Shown piece by piece: positions 49,764-58,240 of a stretch of 64,000 bases of DNA. The translations under genes and the position numbers were made by a program. The notes under the pieces are model-generated. The model saw nothing but the letters and a program-made list of their open reading frames with translations. It had not been told where the DNA came from and ran no database searches. How positions within the stretch are numbered: position 1 is the stretch's first letter; the number at the start of each line of letters is the position of its first letter. Source of the DNA: Leishmania mexicana MHOM/GT/2001/U1103 (lineage: Eukaryota; Euglenozoa; Kinetoplastea; Trypanosomatida; Trypanosomatidae); NCBI RefSeq assembly GCF_000234665.1, contig NC_018327.1, positions 604,443 through 668,442 of the forward strand, in the 5' to 3' direction.

Positions 49764-50507
49764 ATGCTGCGCAAGGTTGCCCCCCGTCCGTACAAGACCA
49801 TGGTGCGCCGCCTGGCCACCACGGACGCGGCTGCGGAGCCGCATGCGGAGAAGGCCGTCCTTCAGCTGGTCCGTTTTGACCCCGAGACGAACTCGTCGCG
49901 CGTGGAGAGCTATGAGTACGACAAGCACCACGAATACATGGTGCTGGACCTGCTCATTGCCGTCAAGGCCCACCAAGACCCTACCCTGGCCTTCCGTAGC
50001 TCCTGCTGTGAGGGGGTGTGCGGTAGCTGCGCCATGAACATCAACGGGATCAACTCGCTGGCCTGCATCACGTTCGCCCAGCAAGTCACGACGGTCGCAC
50101 CGCTGCCGAATTTCCCGGTGATCAAGGACTTTGTCGTGGACCTGCGCCACTTCTTTCAGCAGTACGCATACATTCGCCCGTTCGTGCGCAACGCCAACCT
50201 GCACCGAAGTCAGGTGGACAGCATTCTGGAGCGGTACAACAGCGTCGCTCGCGTTCTGAGCGGTGTGAGCCCGTCTGAGGGGCAGGCGATGGAGAAGGCG
50301 CAGGAGGAGCTTGCCTCTGTGCAGAGGAGGGAGACGACGGTGGCGGCTCTGCTGCGCCTTGCCGACGCTGCCGTGGATGCCGGCAATGCGACGCAGGCGC
50401 TCTCTGTGCTAGAGAAGGTGGAGCAGCAGGGCGTCGTGCTCGATTCGACGAAGGTGGCGGAGATGATTGAGTGCGCGCTCAAGAACTTCGCTGCCAAGTC
50501 AACGTGA
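49764..50507 (+). CDS. SDH2N: Succinate dehydrogenase iron-sulfur subunit, N-terminal half (split SDHB)
   Basis: A 247-residue mitochondrial protein carrying only the ferredoxin-like [2Fe-2S] half of the complex II iron-sulfur subunit. The N-terminus (MLRKVAPRPYKTMVRRLA) is a clear presequence. The cluster ligands are SSCCEGVCGSCAMNINGI followed by SLAC (about 50000-50065). The sequence continues through the family block PLPNFPVIKDFVVD (about 50101-50142). Where the [3Fe-4S]/[4Fe-4S] half should start, it changes to a helical, cysteine-poor tail of about 100 residues. Splitting of SDH2 into separately encoded halves (SDH2N and SDH2C) is known for euglenozoans; SDH2C is not in this window. A retroposon copy follows about 190 bases after the stop. 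Confidence 0.95.
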   Translation: MLRKVAPRPYKTMVRRLATTDAAAEPHAEKAVLQLVRFDPETNSSRVESYEYDKHHEYMVLDLLIAVKAHQDPTLAFRSSCCEGVCGSCAMNINGINSLACITFAQQVTTVAPLPNFPVIKDFVVDLRHFFQQYAYIRPFVRNANLHRSQVDSILERYNSVARVLSGVSPSEGQAMEKAQEELASVQRRETTVAALLRLADAAVDAGNATQALSVLEKVEQQGVVLDSTKVAEMIECALKNFAAKST

Positions 50508-52636
50508 AGCGTGACGCCGACGAAGCGCGCCAACCAGAGGAGGATGAGGGACAGGAGAGGCTCACGACGCAGACGACAACGGTGATGATCGTCGACGTCG
50601 ACAGCACCTCTCCCCCCGCCAGAGCACAGACACAGTGCTCTCGCACACGTACACTGCAAGAGCTGTGGGAGAGCGCAAAATGATCGACTGTGTGTCTCTC
50701 TCATGCATGTCCTCATCGCCGCCTCCGCCCGGGTGACGTGAGGCACACCTCCGTGCGTGGCATCACAGGGCCCAGCAACCCCCCATGCTCTGTTTGTGTG
50801 GGGAGAGGCCAAGCAGCCCGCACCCTATCCCATGCCGATGCCGAGCAAACCTCTGGTGGTGACAGGGCCAAGCACCAACGACCTAGGGGAGCCAGAGCGG
50901 TGCATCGCTGCTGATGTCGGCGGTGAGGTCCTGGACGGCGCACATGCTTGTGCCTTTGATATGCAGTAGGCAGAGCGGCAACGCGACTCGAGCGTATCCC
51001 ACACCAGGCCCTCACACTGCCCACGGGTGGGAGGTGCCCCGGGTGTCACGCCGAGGGACGCCGGCGGGGGTGGCGGTTTGGTGCAGGGGCCGTGCGCCGG
51101 TGACCGAGTCGGCGCACTGCTGTGGCTTGTGTCTACGGCTTCTTCGCAGCACGGGATGGGGGCCTGTGACACGCCGGTTGTTGTTGCGGCGCCTTGTGTG
51201 ACATCTCCCCCGCTTTGGGGTTTCCCTTTGCTGTGTGGCGGCGTGTTGGCTCGGCGATGTGCGCGCGCCGGCGGGGGTGTGAGGCGGTGGAGGGGAGGCG
51301 GCGGGTCCTTGCGCGTGTGCGCTGTGCTTGGTGTTCTTCTTATGTGCGCGGCGTTGCCCCTCCCCCGACTACGCCGCTCCGTGTATTCGCGTCGCTCTTT
51401 TCTATTTCTGTGTGTGTCGTGTGGCGCTCAGTGGTGAAGGAGTACCAGCCGCCGCCATTCATGTCTTGGACTGTCGGCGGCGGAGTGGTCCGACGCGCAG
51501 AGCTCCACGCAGCGTAGCGGAGGTATCGCACAGGGCAGCGCGCGGGCACGTCCGTGCGGCTACACCTTAGTGATTAAGACGAAAAGCGAAAACGGAATGT
51601 GGGCTGGGCGGCTGAGGCACGGGAGAGCCCGCCTCATCGGCATCTGCGCTGTCCGGGAGCGCTGGAGGACTTTTGCAGCGACGGGGGCCGGAGGCGATGA
51701 GGGAATTGGCAAGCTGCTACTCCGCTTGCCTTTACTGCCCCTCTCCCACTCTCCATGCTTCCTTAAGCGTTGCGCAAGTGCCGCGAGTCGTCTTGACAGG
51801 GCTCATGCAAGCAAGTGTGTGCCTTCCCCTTCGAGAGGGTCGTCCCACGCGCTCTGAGCACACGCGACGCGCAGTGAATCGCGTGAAAGTCGTTGGAGAG
51901 GGCGGACGTGGACGCGCTTCACCCGTTTCAGGTGCGATCGCCACCCCCTCCCCCTTCTGACTTGCTGCTCCGTTACATCAGTGGCGGACTGTGTGCGTTG
52001 CCCAACGCTCGCGCTTCCAGCCTCGGGCTCACCATGAGATCATTCCTTCTTTCCACGCACCATCTTGCTCGGTTTGTGTCTTACGCGCATTGTGGGCATC
52101 ACCGTCTCCCACACTCTTCGCTGCCCACTCTCGTGCGCGCTGCATTCCCCCTCCTCTTCCTCCTCCCGTGTGTGTGTGCGTGTGTTGGGGACTCCACCTG
52201 TTCTGGCCCTCGTCACCGCCATGGTATGATATGCGCACACGTGAAAGCGTTTCCCGGCACGTGTGTACGACCGCGATTCGCCGCTTCTGTTTTCTTGTGT
52301 TCTCTTTGAGTTGCTTAGCCTCGTTGGCCTGCGCATCACCGCGTTGCTCTCGGCTCGACGCGCCTCCGTGTGCAGACGCCTTTTTCTGCCTCTGGGTGTG
52401 GCTCTGACCGCCACGTCGTGGCTCTTGACGAAGGACGCATAAGCACTCGCGGTCAAGTCCATTTCCTTGTTCTTCATCTTCCTCCTTTCCCTCCACCGAA
52501 CAACTTGCCCGCGGCCCTGCAGCTTGCGGTGCCCGTATAGCTACCTTCCGCACCTATTTTATATCTTCGCCACTTGGCCTGCTCTCTGCTGCTGCTGCTG
52601 CCAACTCGTCGCTTTTTAAAAAAAAGCTAGTTTGTA
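50508..52636 (+). other. Spacer holding retroposon copy 3
   Basis: After the SIDER-like copy (50695-51183) there are about 1.4 kb with no credible gene. It ends in CT-rich sequence, CTG repeats (about 52586-52600) and a T5-A8 patch just before the next start. Confidence 0.55.
50695..51183 (+). mobile_element. SIDER-like retroposon, copy 3 (3' truncated)
   Basis: Matches copy 2 without gaps from its first base (50695 against 34418), with one further mismatch near 50786 (T for C). Identity stops abruptly after 51183, about 63 bases earlier than in copies 1 and 2. It sits in the 3' flank of SDH2N. Confidence 0.7.
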
Positions 52637-53602
52637 ATGTGCGAGGGTAGTATACACACAGTGAGACCTCGCACCTGGTGCGGATGGTGCGCGCTGGCAT
52701 GCAGCTACATCCCATGTGTGGTCGCCATGGCCCTCATCGCGGCCAACATTGTTCCATACCACCTCTGCTTCCTCAGAATGCTTCGTGCCGCGTGCGAGAT
52801 CGGCAACGCGTCCTTTGTGTACTACTACTACTGCGTTGTGGTGATGGTTCTTGCCGAGGTGATGGTGTACGGCAACCTCTTGCTGGCCGTCTTCACCTGC
52901 CCTGACTTCGTGCCACACGTGCCATGGTCGGAGGCTCCGGTGTACCAGGGCCGATCTGTCAGTGACAACCCGTACGAGGTGTTCGAACTTGACCGGGCCG
53001 GTAGGCTGCGCTACTGCAGTTTCTGTAAGCAGTTCAAGCCGGACCAGGCGCATCACTGCCACACATGCCACTGCTGCGTCTACCGCATGGATCACCACTG
53101 CCCTTGGATCAACAACTGCGTCGGGCGCGGAAACAGCAAATTTTTTCTGCTGTTTGTCGGCTACATCCCTGTTGGCGCATTCCACATCGTGTTTACGTCG
53201 CTCTTCAGCTGCGTCTTCCACTTCCCGAAGTTTTTCGATAAGGCGCTGCAGGACGACAACGTCCTGCAGAGTATGGTCATCATCTTATCAATTATCTTCT
53301 CCAGCGTTATGGGTATCTGCTTCCTAGTGTTCGCCTTGCACTTCCTATGCATGGCCTACCGTGGCCAGACCTCCGTGTCGCGCATGATCACCTTGAAGAA
53401 GCATCCCGACGAGCTGGAGCAAGCTCGCAAGCGCCAGGCCGAGGATCGAGCCTTCTACATGTTTGACCTCTGCGGTAGCGATCAGCGGTGGTACCGGATG
53501 ATACTCCCCTTCAAACCCGACCACGACCTCCGCCGTGCACCGCACGGCTACGTGCGTCGCTTCGGCGGCTCAGCAGATATGCTCTTCATGAGCCCCGTGT
53601 AG
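52637..53602 (+). CDS. DHHC palmitoyltransferase 1 of cluster
   Basis: Membrane S-acyltransferase of 321 residues that attaches palmitate to cysteines of client proteins. It has the usual four-span layout: spans at about residues 15-38 and 57-90, the cysteine-rich domain CSFCKQFKPDQAHHC through DHHCPWINNCVG (catalytic DHHC codons 53090-53101, residue 152), then spans at about 178-198 and 212-238. The TTxE motif expected just after the last span reads TSVS here. AG dinucleotides at 52625-52626 and 52629-52630, after a T/A patch, are likely spliced-leader acceptors for the ATG at 52637. First of three DHHC genes in a row. Confidence 0.93.
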   Translation: MCEGSIHTVRPRTWCGWCALACSYIPCVVAMALIAANIVPYHLCFLRMLRAACEIGNASFVYYYYCVVVMVLAEVMVYGNLLLAVFTCPDFVPHVPWSEAPVYQGRSVSDNPYEVFELDRAGRLRYCSFCKQFKPDQAHHCHTCHCCVYRMDHHCPWINNCVGRGNSKFFLLFVGYIPVGAFHIVFTSLFSCVFHFPKFFDKALQDDNVLQSMVIILSIIFSSVMGICFLVFALHFLCMAYRGQTSVSRMITLKKHPDELEQARKRQAEDRAFYMFDLCGSDQRWYRMILPFKPDHDLRRAPHGYVRRFGGSADMLFMSPV

Positions 53603-54482
53603 CCGGCACGCATGATTGGCGCGCAGGCACGTGGGGCTGTCGTGCGCGCGACAGATCTTTCTCTGCATCCTGCCGCTGCTGGGACTTTGGTATAGAGGAT
53701 GGTGGGGGCGCACTACCACGGACGCACATGTTTGCTGTTTTTTTGCGGAGGATGAGGTTGCCTCTTGTTGCGCGGCACCGCTTCGCCTCCAGGTCATCAG
53801 CGACCCTCCCTTCGCTATTCTTGTCACTTTCGCGCGTGCACGCAGGTGGTGATGATGGCTCTGAGACCCGCGCAGTGCGTGTGGTTGTGTGCGTCATCGC
53901 CCTCAATCCTGCTGCCTCTCCTTTCTTGTATGTGATACCCCCTCCCCCGGCTTTGAGGGACGGACGTAACGCGTGTGTGTGGTTGTGGCGGGGCAGAGCT
54001 CTGCGTGAACCTGTGTGATGATGCCGTAGGTGCTTCAGACTCTAATACAGTGGAGAGGCACCATGAAGCTGTGTCCGTCGCGAGTGAGCCAACTGGCCGG
54101 CGATGCGGTCTTCCGAGTTTATGCCAGCGCTCATGACGCACGCGCGTGGATGCTGGATGGGTACCACCACCGCCGTCAGGCGCAGCGTGATACGGGAGGC
54201 AGGCGGCCTCCGTCACTGTATGTGCCGCCCAATGGCACCTCTCTTGAAAACCTTTCCATTCACGTGTCTGCCCCCTCTCCCCTCTCGCACTCTTGTCATC
54301 GACTACACGCGGACGGCACACATGTATTCTTGCGCTCCCTTTCACTTTTCGCTGTAACACAGCCGTGAAAGACTCGCCCTCTTCCCTTCCTCTGCACCTC
54401 TGCCGCAACTGCCCCCTTCCCCTCCCCCAGTTGTGACACCACTCAGAACTAGAGGCAAAGCAGCGACGCACCTGTGGGCTAG
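53603..54482 (+). other. Spacer between DHHC genes 1 and 2
   Basis: No gene supported. A CT-rich tract ends in CCCCCAG (AG at 54429-54430), a good acceptor 53 bases before the ATG at 54483. A 101-codon frame at 54063-54368 has poor composition. Confidence 0.5.
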
Positions 54483-55967
54483 ATGAGAGGACATAGTAAT
54501 TGGCATGAGCACCGCGACAATGGCGGCGGCAACGCCAGCAAGGCGAGCTGTCGTTGCCTGAACGTGCACGCCCACCCAGAACCAACGAAGGGGTTCAATG
54601 AGAAGTGTATGATGTGCTGCGGTTACTGCACGCCCGTCGTTGTCGCGATCATCATCATGGTGCTCGCGCTTGCAAGCGATGCCTACAGCATCTACTTGAT
54701 CACTGTACACCGGCGCGATGCCTGGCGCGTCATCGTGTGCATCGTCGTGTTCATCTTGACAACCATCATGGGCCTTCTCGTACTATGGTCTTACTACGCC
54801 GTCATCTTCGGCTCTCCAGGCTTTGTGCCACGTGACCCGTGGGCGCATCCGCCCGTGTATGCCGGTCCCTCACTCCGCCCAAAAGGCGGAGTCGAACAGG
54901 CCTTTGCTCAGCAACGTAATCACGGCCCCCCGCATCAGCAGCTGCACCAACCAGGGTCACAGCAACCTCACGCAGGCTCGCCCTCCTCACGGAAGACGCG
55001 GTCTTCTAGCTTGCCGGGCGTAAATCGACCACAGACAGCCAACAACGTGCTCTCACTGCCTCCATTCGACGACACTGGCGTCGCCAGCCCACCGCGCACC
55101 GGCCACTCAAAGTCCCCACCAGTCAGCGCTTCTGTCGCCAAGGCCGATAACGGTACATCCACTACGTTGTCGACTGCTGGCAATACCGGTGCCCTTCGCG
55201 GTGGCGACGGCAGCGATGCGATCGTTGTCCGCGTTGATGAGGCGTCACCGACACACTTTCAGCACGGCAGACCGGCTGGCTACTTTCCTGCCTCACTCTC
55301 AGAATCGCCAGAGCAGCAGCAGCAGCAGTACCCCAACCCGCCCACGACTCTGAACCCGTACACGGTTACCACGCTGGAGCGTAACGGGCGGCTGCGTTTC
55401 TGTTACGCATGCCAGCTTTACAAGCCAGACGGTGCCCACCACTGCAGTGTCTGCGGCCGGTGTGTATATAACTTCGATCATCACTGCCCCTTCGTGAACA
55501 ACTGCGTCGGCCGCAACAACTATAAGCTATTTATTATCTTCTTGCTCTACAGCAGCGTCGGCGCGACCCTGGGGGGCTGCCTCATGCTCGTTACGATCTT
55601 CGCCGTCGACACAGACGCGTTCATGAATAAGCTGATATGGGTAGCGGTGCCCGCGTTGGATTTAATTTTGGGTATTTCGCTGGTGATGTTCTACACCCAG
55701 CACCGCTTTCTCCTGATCAACGGGAAGAGCACGTTGGAGAGTCTCATAGAAGCTGAAAGGGAGCCCTGCTCGGGGGCTTGCTGCGGCTGCAAGCAACCTC
55801 GGGTCAGCCCAGAGCAGAAGGAATATGCTGCGCAGCGGCGCAAGGAAAGGATCGAGCGGCACCAACGCACGCTGCTGGGGAAGGAGTCGCCGTGCTGGCG
55901 GAGATATGCTCCGCTGCCGGTGCGCACAGACGACGCCGCAGATGATACCGTGTCGGGGATGGTCTGA
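54483..55967 (+). CDS. DHHC palmitoyltransferase 2 of cluster
   Basis: Four-span S-acyltransferase of 494 residues. The cysteine-rich domain runs [18 protein letters not shown] to [12 protein letters not shown] (DHHC codons 55476-55487, residue 332). Spans 1 and 2 lie at about residues 50-73 and 80-106. Between span 2 and the cysteine-rich domain is a Ser/Gln/Pro-rich cytosolic insert of roughly 180 residues (about 54840-55340), including a CAG-encoded Gln run near 55312-55330. The TTxE position reads STLE. The C-terminal tail has a cysteine-rich patch [11 protein letters not shown] (about 55770), a possible palmitoylation or metal site. Start is the first ATG after the acceptor. Confidence 0.93.
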   Translation: MRGHSNWHEHRDNGGGNASKASCRCLNVHAHPEPTKGFNEKCMMCCGYCTPVVVAIIIMVLALASDAYSIYLITVHRRDAWRVIVCIVVFILTTIMGLLVLWSYYAVIFGSPGFVPRDPWAHPPVYAGPSLRPKGGVEQAFAQQRNHGPPHQQLHQPGSQQPHAGSPSSRKTRSSSLPGVNRPQTANNVLSLPPFDDTGVASPPRTGHSKSPPVSASVAKADNGTSTTLSTAGNTGALRGGDGSDAIVVRVDEASPTHFQHGRPAGYFPASLSESPEQQQQQYPNPPTTLNPYTVTTLERNGRLRFCYACQLYKPDGAHHCSVCGRCVYNFDHHCPFVNNCVGRNNYKLFIIFLLYSSVGATLGGCLMLVTIFAVDTDAFMNKLIWVAVPALDLILGISLVMFYTQHRFLLINGKSTLESLIEAEREPCSGACCGCKQPRVSPEQKEYAAQRRKERIERHQRTLLGKESPCWRRYAPLPVRTDDAADDTVSGMV

Positions 55968-56539
55968 TGGTGTGGGAAAGGATAGTCCCCTGCATGGGGA
56001 TGAGCGTCTCTGTGTTGTATGGGAGCCACGACTCCCTGCATGGATGTGCGCGTTCACTCGCCCCCTCCAATGAGCGAGATACTGCTGCGGCCCGCCGATC
56101 GCCCATCGCTCGTTGTGCTCCCGCAGCCCGTTTGCTTGTCCCGCAGGCTCTCCAGATTCGAAAAATGTGCTGTTCTCTTGTGCTGCGTAGCTGGTGCCTT
56201 TGTTCGTTGCTTGATGCACGTGTGCATCCTCCCGTCTTGGACAGCACGCCCCAACACGCCCACCCCCTGTTCTGTCGACGCTTTTTCATGCCTGTGTTTT
56301 GTCATGCGTATAAAACCTAAAGAAGGCGAGCGTCTGTGGGCGAGATGTGCGTGCGTGCCGGAGGGGGCGACGTGTTGGCGTGCCTCCCTCTCCTGAAGGA
56401 GCGCACGCCGCCGTCTTCGCTTTACGTCGTTGACAACTTGCTTTCGTTTTGCTTGCTTCTCTTCCTTGCTGGCGCGTGGGCCAGTGCAGACTTCATGGCG
56501 CTGCAGTGGCGCACAGTGCCATGACAGGGTGGTGTGGCA

Positions 56540-57500
56540 TGCGCCAAGTGCTATATGTCAACGTATTACACCACCATCAACGCAGGACGCAGACGCCATG
56601 TGCAACCACAGCTCACCCCCCACTGCTGCACTGCGGCTGAGCCCAGGTCGTGTAGGACGAGTCGTTCTGCCGTCGTGTCGGCCCATGACGCTAGCGGGCT
56701 CTTCTGGTCCTTCCTCCTCCGCTCTTCGCATGCGTGCTGCGCGATCAGCGCCACACGGACCTGGGCGCACTGCACGCTTTAACCCACGCGGGCCGCGTCC
56801 AGGACCCTGCCCGAGGAGCGGGGAGCGGTGGCCTCCGTCGTGCAGGCAGCAGGGGCTGGTGGCCCAGGCGCATGCCGCGTGAGCTCAGGGAGGAAGTTGG
56901 CCAGCCACAGGTCAGGGTCCACTGAGATCCTGCACTCGGCCTGCACGCCGCGCCACTCCCGCTGAGTTGCGTCAAGCCGCGGCATCCCACAGCGTGATGC
57001 GGTGACTCTCCACATGAGCGTTTCGCTGACTCGATGGCGTCATTCGGGGTGTTCTCGCCACGCTTCCGGGATCTGCGCCTCATCATCCCACCCGGTCGGG
57101 ATGCAGAGGATGCCGTATGCTTCGCACACACGCACTGTGGAGTTGACTCGTACGGACCTCTTCGCGCCTCTTCCGTGCGCCCCTCGTGCTCTGCTCACGT
57201 GGGGAGGCTTTCTTCGGAGGGGGCGCGCCCTGCCAGCGATGGGCGACAGTGCTTGCGCACAGAGAGCTCATCACGTGCTTATATTTGCTGAATCCTCGCG
57301 ACACAATCTGTAGTGGGCACGCCCAAGAGCGGTCGAGGACGGACGTCTCTCGGGCGCCACGCAAGCCCGGATCTGTCCGCCAACACCGAGAGTCCGCAGC
57401 CACGACCCGAGGGCGGGCTGCATGCTGCTTGGCTCCCCCATCCCCACCCCACAGAGTGGGCACTAGGCACGGATATCACCGCTGAGGTGGCCTCCGGCAT
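56540..57500 (-). mobile_element. Probable degenerate antisense retroelement (DIRE/SIDER-like)
   Basis: On the - strand, a coherent peptide-like stretch at 57015-56779 includes RLDATQREWRGVQAE and PDLWLANFLPELTRH, unlike ordinary spacer translation. To its right, the reverse complement of 57345-57497 resembles the left part of the SIDER-like copies (CTCTGT, TGGGGA, then GCCAAGCAGC). To its left, 56605-56639 shares two blocks with the flank of copy 2. Together these suggest a decayed ingi-type element in antisense orientation. The call is an inference from short matches. Confidence 0.35.
57345..57497. repeat. Direct repeat, copy A
   Basis: 153-base unit repeated without gaps at 57946-58098, offset 601 bases, roughly nine-tenths identical. 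It contains a long exact core around GATCTGTCCGCCAACACCGA. Its reverse complement resembles the 5' part of the SIDER-like elements. Confidence 0.85.
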
Positions 57501-57945
57501 CCGGTTGGTGGGGGTGTGGTATCAGCAGAAAGGAAAGGGAAGAGTAGCGAAGCACAGCGGCACGTCGTGCGTCGTTCTTGCTGACACGCACACACATGGA
57601 GGTCTGTGGCGTGCCAAGCCCTTGTCTAGGCCTTTGATCAGAACTACACCATGCCACGGATGCTACCGAAGCCCTTTTACACTTACTGCTATCCTTCTTG
57701 CATTCACTCGTTCTGTTCTCGCGTCGCTCCGCGACGTGGCCCTCGGCAAGCACACCGTGCTGAGGCAGCCAGGGAGCCGGTCTAGAGCAGGTACAAGTGC
57801 CTTCATGCACCTCACCTGTACACGTAGGGCCCATTCCTGTTGTTTCCCAACGCGTCATTCAACCGCGAAGACACCGATAACGATCATTGGCGGCGTCGTC
57901 GACACGCTCCGTGGTGAGCGAGTCCAAGCGTGAACGTGACGGTAA

Positions 57946-58098
57946 GTCTCTCGGGCGTCACGCAAACTCGGATCTGTCCGCCAACACCGAGAGTCCGCAG
58001 CCACGACCCGAGGGCGGGCTGCATACTGCTTGGCTTCCCCACCCCCACCCCACAGAGTGGGCACTAGGCACGGATATCACCGGCTAGCCGGCCTCCGG
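57946..58098. repeat. Direct repeat, copy B
   Basis: Partner of 57345-57497. Sequences on either side of the two copies do not match, so this is not a simple 601-bp tandem duplication. Copy B lies in the probable 5' flank or 5' UTR of DHHC gene 3. Confidence 0.85.
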
Positions 58099-58240
58099 TG
58101 TCCTCGGAAACTCGGACTGGCATCGAAATACGAACGTGCCCATAGAGAGTACCTCGTCGTCGTTTGTTCTGTGTGGTGGTGGTGGGCCCGATATCCCCCC
58201 GCTTGCGCGATCGTCTCGTGCGTCTGCCGGCGTGTGGGGG

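Larger units (their letters stand above)
55968..58240 (+). other. Spacer between DHHC genes 2 and 3, rich in retroelement debris
   Basis: About 2.3 kb with no intact gene. It contains the antisense retroelement-like region (about 56540-57500) and a direct repeat pair (57345-57497 and 57946-58098), the second ending 142 bases before the DHHC gene 3 start. The remainder has no structure I can name. Confidence 0.55.

Noticed and set aside
54063..54368. 101-codon frame between DHHC genes 1 and 2
   Set aside because: Poor composition, ends in CT-rich splice sequence, no motif; kept as spacer.
58136..58240. GTG start giving DHHC gene 3 an extra 35 residues
   Set aside because: Nuclear genes here should start at ATG; the first in-frame ATG is 58241.
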